Below are positions 1-10,499 of a DNA stretch of 64,000 nucleotides, piece after piece. Numbering within the stretch: the stretch's first letter is position 1; each line of letters starts with the position of its first letter. Source of the stretch: Arion vulgaris (lineage: Eukaryota; Mollusca; Gastropoda; Stylommatophora; Arionidae); assembly GCA_020796225.1 (NCBI GenBank), contig CM036765.1:992001-1056000 (forward strand), written 5' to 3'. Both the position numbers and the translations under genes were made by a program. The notes beneath the pieces are model-generated. The model saw only the letters and a list, made by a program, of their open reading frames with translations. It was not told where the DNA came from and searched no databases.

Positions 1-2
1 AT

Positions 3-1040
3 ACACCAGGAGTGTCAATGCGATTCCTTCTTGATCTCCCAACTATTGCTAACAGAATTGAAACTTGGAGGGTTCGATCATATCTAAGAATCAATGCAAA
101 CAAGGAACATCCTCTCCATGAAGAACTCATTAATGAGAAAGGGTGTAGACTCAAAGAGGCAGATCATGGCTGAGTCAGGCGGAAGACACGCTTAGGAAAA
201 TATGTGATCCTTCCGGAATTGCAACAGGAGAGGAATGGATTGCTGTGCGCCTCAATTTCGACTGCTTTCACCGTTATTACATCTATTAAGAAAAACTGCG
301 AACAAAATAATCTATCACTGCTAAACGTGGAGGTGGAGGCTCTCTTGAATGACATCATCAATGATACAGATGTGGTTATTTACACTGATGGTTCAGTCAT
401 TCGCCAACAACGCTGTGCCAAGGCTTTTTCAGCACGCTCAGGGGGGAAAATAATAAGAGAGGCCAGTGGGGCCTACACAACAACCACAAGTAGCTTGACA
501 ATGGAGGTTCAGGCGGTTACGGAGGCAGTGAACTGGTTGGCATCGCACAATTACTCTCGTGTTTTCATACTCAGTGACTCCATGAGCATGATTCGTAAAG
601 TTGAATCAGGTATGGTGAGAAGCAACTGGGTGGAGGTACTGGTACAGACAATGATCAGAGAAATCACCTTTATTTTTGTCCCTGGGCACGCAGGAGTTAG
701 GGGTAATGAGCGAGCTGATAGATTGGCTGGCTTAGCTACAATATCAGAGGGAGCTGCAATGGATCGAAGTGACATTCTTCACGCATTGAGAGTCTTTCCG
801 TGCAGAGGAGTTTCAGGGCTGTGAATCCCACTCGCTGACCAGATTGAAAGAGATCAGTGTCAATATTGGTGCAGCCGAAAAGACGACATACTAAATATCC
901 AAAGAGATTGATTAATCAACATCGAACTGGCGTGTTGGGTCGCTGGACGCTGCTGGATTTGCTGAGGCGGAGATCGGAGCACCTATGGACATGTCCAGAG
1001 TGCTATGATGATAGTCCTCATATAACTGATAACCTTGTAC
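3..1040 (+). mobile_element. LINE-F 3' fragment: RT end, RNase H domain and Cys-rich tail
   Basis: The region starts with a remnant of the RT C terminus (LLDLPTIANRIETWRVR, about 28-80). An open frame at 204-824 then encodes an RNase H domain. All four carboxylates are visible: YTDGS (residues 60-64), E101 in TMEVQAV, D125 in LSDSMSM and D172 in NERADRLA, with the catalytic His in PGHAGV. After 824 frameshifts break the reading, but the conserved 3' segment RRRSEHLWTCPECYDD is readable at about 925-1015. Sister copies of the 3' end occur at 25.6, 31.0, 35.1, 38.0, 55.2 and 60.4 kb. The layout is that of I-clade non-LTR elements, which carry RNase H after the RT. It is truncated by the window edge. 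Confidence 0.8.
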
Positions 1041-1084
1041 ACAAAATGTCCCACCTAGTGCACATCGAAATAGAGGAGTATTCA

Positions 1085-1587
1085 GACGTTTTGTTCAAAC
1101 AGTACGTTGTTATTGAATTATTCACTGCAGAACATTCCTACAATTGAAATTCACAAATGTATGCAATCCATTTATGGTGATCAGTGCATTGATGTGAGAA
1201 CAGTAAGATGCTGGATAAAACATTTCAAAGATGAAGTTTATCAATCAGACTTCAATGACAAACCACAATGTGGAAGACATGTGAATGTAAGTGATCAGTT
1301 TCAGCAAGATTGTGTTGAAAAACTGATCCACAACCTGTTGTTCTTGCAGATTTTCTTGAAAAAGGGACGCTGAACACTACATTGAAACTCTTACTACATT
1401 GAAACTCTTACTACATTAAAAAGGAGAATCGGACGAATAGAATAAGAAATGAAACACTTCTTCAACATGACAACACTAGCCTCACACAAGTGCATCAACA
1501 AGGGTGAAATTCAACACCTAGTCTTTTCAGTGCTGCCACATCCAACCTATAATCCAAAACTTAGCTCCTAGTGATTTCACACAGCAA
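1085..1587 (+). pseudogene. mariner-type transposase relic with internal deletion
   Basis: The N-terminal helix-turn-helix part reads IEIHKCMQSIYGDQCIDVRT, then VRCWIKHFKDE and DKPQCGRHVNVSD (about 1107-1330), matching mariner/SETMAR-type transposases. Around 1455-1570 pieces of the C-terminal catalytic end follow in shifted frames: QHDN, HPTYNPKLSS. Most of the DDD catalytic core between these blocks is missing and the frame is broken several times. A 17-bp repeat (attgaaactcttactac) is duplicated near the deletion point at 1380-1415. Confidence 0.7.
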
Positions 1588-1900
1588 CCTAGTGGGAAAA
1601 TTTCTGGGAAAATGCACACGTGACTTGGTCCGGATGCAAACCTACAACCTTCAGAACGCTAGGCAAACGTATTAACTACTTCGCCATAGAGACAGTCAGC
1701 TAATAATAAAATCAGCCAACCAAAACAAACATCAAACAAAACAAACATCAAACAAAACAAACATCAAACAAAACAAACATCAAACAAAACAAACATCAAA
1801 CAAAACAAAAAATCCAACCACATATTAATCAGACCACAACAAACCCTCCCCATCACGCTATCCCTCAACCTAACAAGAAACAAAGAACACTATTTATGGT
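1588..1900 (-). repeat. tRNA-derived SINE (minus) with A/C-rich flank
   Basis: Read on the minus strand, 1690 to 1588 gives a tRNA-like head (atggcgaagtagttaatacg, gttctgaaggttgtaggtt) followed by a body also found at 7.44-7.58 kb, 42.6 kb and elsewhere. The stretch 1695-1810 is a 16-bp microsatellite-like array (acaaacatcaaacaaa, ~5 copies). The C-rich block to 1900 resembles flanks of the SINE copies at 6.1 and 7.2 kb. Confidence 0.65.
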
Positions 1901-2104
1901 TAAAGGAGGGGGTTATTTGAAATGAAAAATTAACTTCATTGTTTTATTTTAGGCTAGGGTCATGGTTCGCAAACAAGCATGAAAAACATATTGGAGAAAT
2001 CGATGTAGAAACAATGAAAGCAGATGTAGTTAATGAATGAGGTTCTTGTCAATGAGAAAAGTATAAGAGAAACAACAACTCAATTTAATATTGCTAATAC
2101 AACA

Positions 2105-2935
2105 TTAAATGTTGCAGGGTGAAACTGGCATCGATTGGGTAGAAAATAGTCAACTAGAAGATTTGGATTTTGCAGATGATATTGCCTTGTTAAGTAGAAA
2201 CAACCAAGATATGCAAAGAAAAACAGACAACTTGTCATCTATAGCATCAAAAGTTGGACTGCAGATAAGCTATGAAAAACAAATATAATGAAGACACCTA
2301 TGGCAAGTAATGCAGATATCACACTGGAATCTAAAATGATAAAAATAACAGCAGTTCACCTATTTAGGTAGCAATTTTGATTGCACTGGAAATGTTAAAA
2401 AGAAATTATGATACGAATTGGCAAAGCAACATCAGCTTTTAAAAGTCTAAATAAAATATGGAACTGCAAGTTATATAGTATTAAAACTAAATTTCGAATT
2501 TTCAATTCAAATGTTGTATCAATCCTAACATATGCCAGCGAGAGTTGGAAAATGACTAAAGATATAGAAAGCAAGTTGAATGCATTTGAAAATAGATGTC
2601 TACGAAAAATAATGAATATAAAATGGAACGAATTCAGAAGTGATGAAATCAGAGACATTTCTGATCAACCACTAGTGACAACTGTTATAAGAAAGATGGA
2701 GATATGTTGGGCACACCTTGAGAGAAATGATCAACGAATATCAAAGCAGGCATTGAAGTGGGATGCAAGGGTTCAAGAAAGAGAGGTCGACCTAAGGAGA
2801 CCCTAAAACGAACTTTGCTGAGAGAGGCAGGAAATATCGGTCTCAGTTCCATGGAGGAGATTGAGCGAGTTGCCCAGGATAGAGCGGTATGGAGAAATTA
2901 CTTGCAGGCCCTATGTAACATATAACGGTATGAGA
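2105..2935 (+). mobile_element. LINE-B fragment: RT palm to 3' end
   Basis: Starts at WVENSQLEDLDFADDIALLS, which contains the RT catalytic FADD motif, then continues with small frame breaks through IGKATSAFKSLNKIWNC, ILTYASESWKMTKDIE and the tail [19 protein letters not shown], the usual C terminus of RTE/jockey-like LINE ORF2. The same sequence occurs in the longer minus-strand copy at 45.6-47.4 kb. It is 5'-truncated and not functional. Confidence 0.8.
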
Positions 2936-3065
2936 GGAATTATTATTATTAATACAACATTACAGAGATATGTAAGAAAGGTACAGACTGCTGCAGGTCT
3001 AATTGAAGAGAGGATTCGGCCTATTGTTAAGTTTGCTCCAAGTTACAATTGTAGAACAAATCTTT

Positions 3066-3845
3066 AACAAAAGATGAATAAGATTTACTCGAAAAGTATG
3101 TTATGGATGCATCAAAAATACATCATGGTTTATCCACCAAGAAAAACTAAACAACTGGCATTTCAGTTTGCCTCCCGCAACAATAAAAAAAAGTTTCCCA
3201 ACTCTTGGAGTGAAAATTCAATGGCTGGTCCTAATTAGCTTGAAGGGTTTCTAAAACGACATCCAAAAATTTCTCATAGAACACCAGAAGCAACAAGCTT
3301 AGCACGTGCCATGTGATTCAATAATCCTTGAGTTGCTGCTTTTTTGACAACCTACAAATTGTAATGGAAAAATACAAATTTAAACTAGAACCAATATATA
3401 ATACAGATGAAACTTGAAATACAACTGTTCAAACATCTGGAAAGATATTGGCTGGTAAAGATACAAAGCAAGCTGCAAGAAATAGCATGTCAACAACTGT
3501 CTCAAAGAATGGGTGATTCATTTCTTGAAATATCGCAAAAGGCATTCATTATGTCTTATGAGTCTGAGGAATTTGTCAGAGTTGCAAATGGTATCCTCAT
3601 GAAACTGCTGAGTCCTGTTGGGCATGTGGGGACTAAAAGAATGCGAAGCGGCTTATTTTTCTGTGGATTTGATCTATTTTAATCTCCAGTGATGCAGATA
3701 ATCTCCATGTTGTTCAGCCATGTATGTAAAAGATGTAAGAAGTTAGAAGAAAACACTTGTTTACGTACATTGTGAAGCTTGTCATGTGTCTGATTTTGAC
3801 CCACTGTGCCCCCATACTGGGGCACAGTAGGTCATGTGAGGTAGG
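3066..3845 (+). pseudogene. pogo/Tigger-like DDE transposase relic
   Basis: Scattered frames read as a CENPB-type HTH transposase: DLLEKYVMDASKIHHGLSTK, KRHPK/NFS, then FFDNLQIVMEKYKFKLEPIY and NTDETWNTTVQTSGKILAGK, the first catalytic Asp block (NxDETG in intact relatives) of the DDE_1 domain. Frameshifts and stops occur throughout, and the second half is unreadable after ~3650. At 3799-3838 a 15-bp inverted repeat (gacccactgtgcccc / ggggcacagtaggtc) with a 6-nt loop may be the element's terminus. Confidence 0.65.
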
Positions 3846-3929
3846 GTACTTGTAACTTATTTTAGGCCTAACAGTTGTTAATTTAACACAAAATATATTT
3901 TTACTATGAACCTAAGTGGTCACCCTATG

Positions 3930-5925
3930 CATTGGTACTATCTATATCCTCTTCGTGTCCCGATTGACACATAAGGCTTCCACTGTTTCCATTCTGCTGC
4001 CTTTCTACCAACCATCTCCCACGTCTGGCCACACTCCTTCAACTCTCTCTCCACCATTCTTCTCCATGTTTCCTTTGGACATCCAGGCCTTCTTTTCCCA
4101 TCCGCTGTCATCTTCTGCATCTTCTGTTGGAGCACAGCACATATAGCGACAATTTTGCAAATTTTGAATTAAATTTAGTATATAATAGCTGTTCGTTTAT
4201 TGGTTCCCATTTTAATAAAGTATTACTGTGTTCTTTTTTAATTGTAAGTGCAACTCTCTCTTCATGTTGCCCATCTGTTCTGTCTGACCAAACTATTACT
4301 TCTACCATCCCCAATTTCCTTTTTCCCATTTCTGTCCATCTTTCCTCTGTGATGCCTAAAATATTAATTTGATATTGTTTCATTTCTTTCAAAACAAGAA
4401 CTATTTTTCCAGTCTGATATAGTGTTCTTACATTACAACATCCAATAACAAAAGGGGATTTGGGTATAAGAAGGTTAGTCGTCTGGGTCGAGACTTCCTT
4501 ACAGGTTTGGTCTCCCCTGCATGATTGACCTCGCTCCTTTCACCGTGTAACAATGGTATCTCTTGCTTCCGTTTCCGTAACATGATGTGTATTTAAAGGA
4601 ATGTGTTGTTAGCCCATTGCCCAACCCCCAACCTGGAGGACCAGGAGGCCACATTTCATCTGCTCTCTATCCTTCAACCTTTCTGACATGGGTGTCCCTA
4701 CTAGGAGGAAAGTTCCTGTCAGCATAGCTTTCTGACATGGGTGTCCCTACTAGGAGCAAAACTCCTGTCAGCATAGCTTTCTGACATGGGTGTCCCTATT
4801 AGGAGCAAAACTCCTGTCAGCATAGCTTTCTGACATAGGTGTCCCTACTAGGAGCAAAACTCCTGTCAGCATAGCTTTCCGACATGGGTGTCCCTACTAG
4901 GAGCAAAACTCCTGTCAGCATAGCTTTCTGACATAGGTGTCCCTACTAGAAGCAAAAACTCCTGTCAGCATAGCTTTCTGACATGGGTATCCCTACTAGG
5001 AGCAAAACTCCTGTCAGCATAGCTTTCTGACATAGGTGTCTCTACTAGGAGCAAAACTCCTATCAGCATAGCTTTCTGACATAGGTGTCCCTACTAGGAG
5101 CAAAACTCCTATCAGCATAGCTTTCCGACATAGGTGTTCCTACTAGGAGCAAAACTCCTATCAGCATAGCTTTCTGACATAGGTGTCCCTACTAGGAGCA
5201 AAACTCCTGTCAGCATAGCTTTCTGACATAGGTGTCCCTACTAGAAGCAAAACTCCTGTCAGCATAGCTTTCTGACATGGGTATCCCTACTAGGAGCAAA
5301 ACTCCTATCAGCATAGCTTTCCGACATAGGTGTCCCTACTAGGAGCAAAACTCCTATCAGCATAGCTTTCTGACATAGGTGTCCCTACTAGGAGCAAAAC
5401 TCCTATCAGCATAGCTTTCCGACATAGGTGTTCCTACTAGGAGCAAAACTCCTATCAGCATAGCTTTCTGACATAGGTGTCCCTACTAGAAGCAAAACTC
5501 CTGTCAGCATAGCTTTCTGACATGGGTATCCCTACTAGGAGCAAAACTCCTGTCAGCATAGCTTTCTGACATAGGTGTCCCTACTAGGAGCAAAACTCCT
5601 ATCAGCATAGCTTTCCGACATAGGTGTCCCTACTAGGAGCAAAACTCCTATCAGCATAGCTTTCTGACATAGGTGTCCCTACTAGGAGCAAAACTCCTAT
5701 CAGCATAGCTTTCCGACATAGGTGTTCCTACTAGGAGCAAAACTATCAGCATAGCTTTCTGACATAGGTGTCCCTACTAGGAGCAAAACTCCTGTCAGCA
5801 TAGCTTTCTGACATAGGTGTCCCTACTAGGAGCAAAACTCCTGTCAGCATAGCTTTCTGACATAGGTGTCCCTACTAGGAGCAAAACTCCTGTCAGCATA
5901 GCTTTCCGAATCATGGAGGTACGCA
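3930..5925 (-). mobile_element. internally deleted RTE-type LINE (endonuclease start fused to ORF tail)
   Basis: On the minus strand the element runs from a repeated 5' region (5925-4681) through a conserved 5' leader (4680-4530), then the start of an AP endonuclease domain: CCNVRTLYQTGKIVLVLKEM and QINILGITEERWTEMGK (4470-4110). It jumps directly at ~4130 to the ORF C-terminal tail, KRRPGCPKETWRRMVEREL (4110-3938). The rest of the endonuclease and the whole RT domain are missing. This endonuclease type is the one often mis-annotated as craniofacial development protein 2-like in invertebrates. The copy is non-autonomous. Confidence 0.78.
4681..5910 (-). repeat. 49-bp tandem repeat, ~25 copies, in the 5' region of the RTE element
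   Basis: Period 49 bp (for example ttctgac at 4681 and again at 4730). Units differ by a few transitions (gggtgt/aggtgt, cctgtc/cctatc). Each unit contains a small inverted repeat, ggag-caaaa-ctcc. The array begins right after the RTE leader and ends at 5910, where unique sequence (catggaggtacgcaagctcc) resumes, so it is an expansion inside the element's 5' UTR. Confidence 0.9.
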
Positions 5926-6028
5926 AGCTCCCCACCACTACAAGGTAATGACCTCGTTGGGAGATGCACTGGTACACTAAACTTAAATAAAACTTAAAAC
6001 TCGTAGAGCTGAATTTATTTCCCAAAAT

Positions 6029-7085
6029 GTGACCCACTGTGCCCGGTCTCCCTACAGTTAGTAAATAATAAAATCAACCAACCGAAACAACCATCAAACA
6101 AAACAAATAAGAAACCAAAAGCAAATTTAAAAAACGAACCACATACCAATAAGACCACCACCACAACCTTAACCATAGGCTCACCTAACCATCCCTAATT
6201 CTCACCCTAACCGTTACCCCATGTTACTAATAAGAAACGAAAATCTCAAAACAGATCAAGTACCAATCAGGTCAACACTAACAACAACAAAACTACCAAC
6301 CTACCCCTTTAACCCTAACCCCAACCTAAAATGCCAACCAACAACCTTCAGAACACTAGACAAACAACACGAAATGCCAACAAACAACCTTCAGAACGCT
6401 AGACAAACAACTCAACATGCCAACCAACAACCTTCAGAACACTAGACAAACAACCCAAAATGTCAACCAACAACCTTCAGAACACTAGACAAACAACACA
6501 AAATGACAACCTTCAGACCACTAGACAAACAACACAAAATGCCAACCAACAACCTTCAGAACACTAGACAAACAACTCAACATGCCAACCAACAACCTTC
6601 AGAACACTAGACAAACAACCCAAAATGTCAACCAACAACCTTCAGAACACTAGACAAATAACACAAAATGCCAACCAACAACCTTCAGACCACTAGACAA
6701 ACAACACAAAATGCCAACCAACAACCTTCAGAACACTAGACAAACAACTCAACATGCCAACCAACAACCTTCAGAACACTAGACAAACAACCCAAAATGT
6801 CAACCAACAACCTTCAGAACACTAGACAAACAACACAAAATGCCAACCAACAACCTTCAGAACACTAGACAAACAACACAAAATGACAACCTTCAGACCA
6901 CTAGACAAACAACACAAAATGCCAACCAACAACCTTCAGAACACTAGACAAACAACTCAACATGCCAACCAACAACCTTCAGAACACTAGACAAACAACA
7001 CGAAATATCAACCAACAACCTTCAGAACGCTAGACAGACATATAAACTACGTCGCCATAGAGACAGTCAGATAATAATTAAAAGA
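6029..7085 (-). repeat. 43-bp minisatellite built from the SINE tRNA-like head
   Basis: From ~6,330 to 7,030 the unit ccaaccaacaaccttcagaa + cactagacaaacaacacaaaatg repeats with period 43 (aaccttcag at 6551 and 6594), about 16 copies, some shortened. Reverse-complemented it contains gttctgaaggttg, the anticodon-to-B-box part of the SINE at 1.6 and 7.5 kb. The array ends in a normal SINE end (gccatagagacagtcag at 7050-7066). The leading part, 6029-6330, is A/C-rich SINE flank with ccctaacc-like runs. Confidence 0.82.
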
Positions 7086-7580
7086 AACCAACCAACCAAA
7101 AGATACATCATACTACATAAAACAAATAAGATACCAAAACCAACCAAAAAAACCAACCACGTCACAATCTACCTCACACCATCACCACTACCACCACCAC
7201 CATAAACCCTAACAATATCGTTAGCGTAACCCAAGTCATAGACCTATCCTTAGCCCTCACCTTCAACTTCACCCTAACCTTCACCATAACAATCATGTAA
7301 CACTCACCGTAACCCAATCCTAACAATAAGCCAAGAGCTTGAAAACAGACCAAGTACCAATCACTGCAACACTAAATAAGACAAAATCACAACTCTTCTC
7401 ACATTTAACCACAACAAAGCCAAGCTTCGTAGCGCCAACAGCAATCCTAGTGGTCTCCAGAAAAAATGCACATAAGACTTGATCCAAATGTGAACCTACA
7501 ATCTTCAGAACGCAAGGCAAACATCTTGACTACTTCGCCATAGAGTCAGCTAATAAAATAAAGAACTCAACCAACCATAA
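7085..7580 (-). repeat. A/C-rich SINE flank and tRNA-derived SINE copy
   Basis: 7085-7440 is A/C-rich, with degenerate ccctaac runs like those at 6.2 kb. On the minus strand 7575 to 7440 gives a well-preserved SINE head (tggcgaagtagtcaagatgt, gttctgaagattgtaggttc) and the conserved body gcattttttctggagaccac. The B box (ggttcacat) is degenerate. Confidence 0.7.
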
Positions 7581-7699
7581 AATACTTCATACTCAACAAT
7601 CAAAACATGAAAACAGAAGCAAAAAACAAATCAGAACCAAGTACCAACCAACCCAACACCAAAACCACATAACAACCACCGCCTCCACCACAAACCCCA

Positions 7700-7812
7700 A
7701 CCCTCTCTCTGGTCATGCGCTTAATTTACCGTGGAACACAAACTGGGCAGTCAGCTTCAGGTCTGTCAGGTTTCCCAAAGCTTAGTTTTCAGGTCGACTG
7801 GGTGTGAAGTCA
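7700..7812 (-). mobile_element. LINE-E 3' terminal fragment
   Basis: The stretch from ctctggtcatgcgcttaatt to caggtcgactgggtgtg is nearly identical to 58,000-58,100, the 3' end of the minus-strand RNase H LINE. It is therefore a short 5'-truncated copy of that element. Confidence 0.75.
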
Positions 7813-9130
7813 AAGGGTAATTTGTTTTCAAGTCATTTTGAGGGTCGTTGAGGACCAGCGCCACCACTTGAGCTGAAAACTCAAATCCATGCAGGTCCTT
7901 GTGCGTGCAACTGTAGTGCAGTAGATCAAATCTAAGCATGTTATGACAGGTTCGTTGAATATTATTATAAATACGTGAGAAGATGTGTATTAATACTTAC
8001 CAAATTGTTTCGGAATTTCTTCAGAGAAAGTGTAAATTGGTGCGTTAATTGTTCCCACATAGGACAGAAATGATAAAAATCATATCTTTACGATGAATTA
8101 CGTGCTTCATATATTTCCCTTTCTTATTGCTCAATCAGAAAAACCCTATACTATTGTCAAAGAATTAATATGCCAGCTGTGATGGAGGTTCTGCATACTG
8201 TGCTGTATAAGCCATCTCATATATTATTTTAGTCATACCCATACAGTGTATTGAAGACGAATTGGCGAAATGTCCGAGGATGTGGACAGTTCTCTACCTG
8301 ATTTTTGTTAAGACTGCAGAGTCCTTTAGACCCCATTACCCCTAGGGAAAGCTCATCCTAGTAAATCAAAAGCTGGCTGAAACCGGATGGTCGGGCCTAG
8401 TCACCATGGGCGCATAATCGACCCAACGTAGATCACCCGTTCTTGTCAAAGGACCAATTATATATCACAAAAAGAATGATAAAATTGGCAGTGAAGAACG
8501 TTCAAAGAAGACCCATTACCCTTTTAGGAAAAATAACGCTTCTGTTCTGTAACAGCTTGATATTAAAGAGAGTTGGATATTAAATAATATAAAATCAAGG
8601 GCAATTAAATATTTAACTAGCTAAACTAGATCAAGTGACGTCAGTTGACAGGTCAGAGTTCACGGATAGCGGACATACAGGGGAACCAAGCTCAAAGGTC
8701 ATGAATGTGGTCGCATTTATTGCTGTAGACAAGATGTATGGAAGGGATAATTCCATAAAACTAATCTTATTATAAGAAGGTTTGTTATTTAGTACTATTA
8801 TTTTCTATAATTTTATACTATTTTTATATAAAATTGGGGATTCAATGGATAATTAAACGGACTATTTAATCTAGAGTCCTCGTTTATCTGGGAAGTAGTT
8901 TGACTGCGTAAGAATGAATATAAAAGAAAATCTTCCGCTAAATGAAAATGACATTGTTTTGGCAATTATAATTGCAATAGCGATCAGAGGTCGCAATGTT
9001 ATATCTTATGTAGGAACTTGTAAACTAGCCCCAGAATTAGGTATCGGGACAATGCTTGAAGTATTAGAGGCTAAATAAAGCTTCAGTATACATGTTTTTT
9101 AATAAGGAGATATTATATAAATAACAGGAT
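7813..9130. other. no gene recognised
   Basis: AT-rich sequence without a credible coding frame. A short phrase (ccattaccc-ctaggga / ccattaccc-tttagga) occurs at 8330 and 8515, which suggests a degraded duplicated repeat. Nothing else is supported. Confidence 0.5.
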
Positions 9131-9149
9131 TGTTATATTATTCTGATAT

Positions 9150-9506
9150 AATATTTTAGTGTTATATATTCAACTTTCAAAGCTAATCGGTGTCAAGTTA
9201 AAAGTAATAATTACGAACAAATAATTTATAAAATAATAAATACACGTTAATTCTTTTTGGTTTAGTAGGACCAGTTCTTACTGATTCCTAATGACCAGGG
9301 CGTATACTAATTAGGGTAAAGATTATGAATTTCAAATTTCAGACTGTGTATGATATTTTAGCGTTATATACCAACTTTCAAAGCTAATCAATATCTCGTT
9401 GAAAGTAATATTTATGAACAAATGTCTAAAATAATAAGTACATGTTACTCAATATTTTTGGTGGGGGCTGGGCCCCACTGGCCCTTAATGATGAGCCGCC
9501 CCTGGA
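9150..9506. repeat. hAT-like non-autonomous repeat, internally duplicated
   Basis: Two diverged copies of one block (actttcaaagctaatc, aaagtaat, gaacaaat, aaaataataa) lie at 9,160-9,260 and 9,360-9,455. The right end reads gcccttaatgatgagccgcc then cctg. Its reverse complement begins caggggcggctcatcat, like hAT terminal repeats. A related sequence (gtggcggctcgtgatcg to ggtggggccaccac) is at 41,366-41,490. No transposase is encoded here. Confidence 0.45.
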
Positions 9507-9589
9507 CGACCATCATCATTGCACTGACGTGACCTCTCATTCTTGACTGACAGTACTGACACGATCTCTCCTTCTTGACTGATCATACT

Positions 9590-9845
9590 AACATCTTCTT
9601 TTTCTTCTTCTTTGCGTTCATTCTTTAAATTTAATCACTCTTTGTGATATGTTTGATCTTTGCCAAGAACGTGTATGCGTTGCACATTGGTTTGGTAGGC
9701 CCCTAAACGCATAGACTTCTACACGTTAGGACATGTGCATCCGATTTCAGCCAAATCTCCTTAGTCGCCTCTTAGACATGCATGGCAGGTAACAGTGGTT
9801 CTATTCTTTACATCCCAAATTTGGGCCCTGGTAACCACTTGGGCG
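9590..9845 (+). repeat. dispersed repeat R1
   Basis: About 250 bp closely match 56,465-56,715, from ttcttctttgcgttc through cacattggtttggtaggccc to ccaaatttgggccctggtaa. A weaker relative of its 3' half (cacctcttacgacatgc) occurs at 61,885. No coding content. It may be the 3' end of a LINE or a SINE body. Confidence 0.65.
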
Positions 9846-9849
9846 TCGT

Positions 9850-10400
9850 ACTGACATGATCTCTCCTTCTTGTCTGACAGTACTGACATGATTTCTCCTT
9901 TTCTGACAGTACTGACATGATCTCTCCTTCTTGACTGACAGTACTGACATGATTTCTCCTTGTCTGACATGATCTCTCCTTCTTGACTGACAGTACTGAC
10001 ATGCTCTCTCCTTCTTGTCTGACAGTACTGACATGCTCTCTCCTTCTTGTCTGACAGTACTGACATATCTCCTTGTCTGACAGTACTGACATGATTTCTC
10101 CTTCTTGTCTGACAGTTCTGACATGATTTCCCATTCTTGTCTGACAGTACTGACATGATTTCTCCTTGTCTGACAGGATTTCTCCTTCTTGACTGACAGT
10201 ACTGACATGATCTCTCCTTGTCTGACAGTACTGACATATCTCATTCTTGTCTGACAGTACTGACATGATTTCTCCTTGTCTGACAGTACTGACATGATAT
10301 CTCATTCTTGTCTGACAGTACTGACATGATTTCTCATTCTTGTCTGACAGTACTGACATGATATCTCATTCTTGTCTAACAGTACTGACATGATTTCTCA
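9850..10400 (-). repeat. 32-bp tandem repeat with all three minus-strand frames open
   Basis: Unit actgacatgatctctccttc + ttgtctgacagt, period 32 (9850, 9882, ...), ~17 copies with deletions. The unit has no stop in the minus-strand frames and its length is not a multiple of 3, so three overlapping frames of ~160-180 codons stay open, each reading the same peptide (CQYCQTRRR, VRQEGEIMSVLS). This is best read as a side effect of the repeat, not a gene. Confidence 0.85.
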
Positions 10401-10499
10401 TACTTTACATAAATAATAAAAGAACATTGATTTTTCTTTGCAGCTGTTAATAAAGGTGACTGAGATGGATGGGAATTGTTGGACTATATAGTAATAGGG

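Noticed and set aside
4681..5910. Regularly spaced repeats suggesting a CRISPR array
   Set aside because: Units are contiguous with no unique spacers, and the context is a eukaryotic RTE element.
6190..7330. ccctaacc-like runs as interstitial telomere repeat
   Set aside because: The runs are degenerate and scattered within A/C-rich SINE flank sequence, without tandem TTAGGG periodicity.
9761..10359. Three long overlapping minus-strand ORFs rich in CxxC motifs as real genes
   Set aside because: They result from a stop-free 32-bp repeat; the same peptide appears in each frame and there is no gene context.
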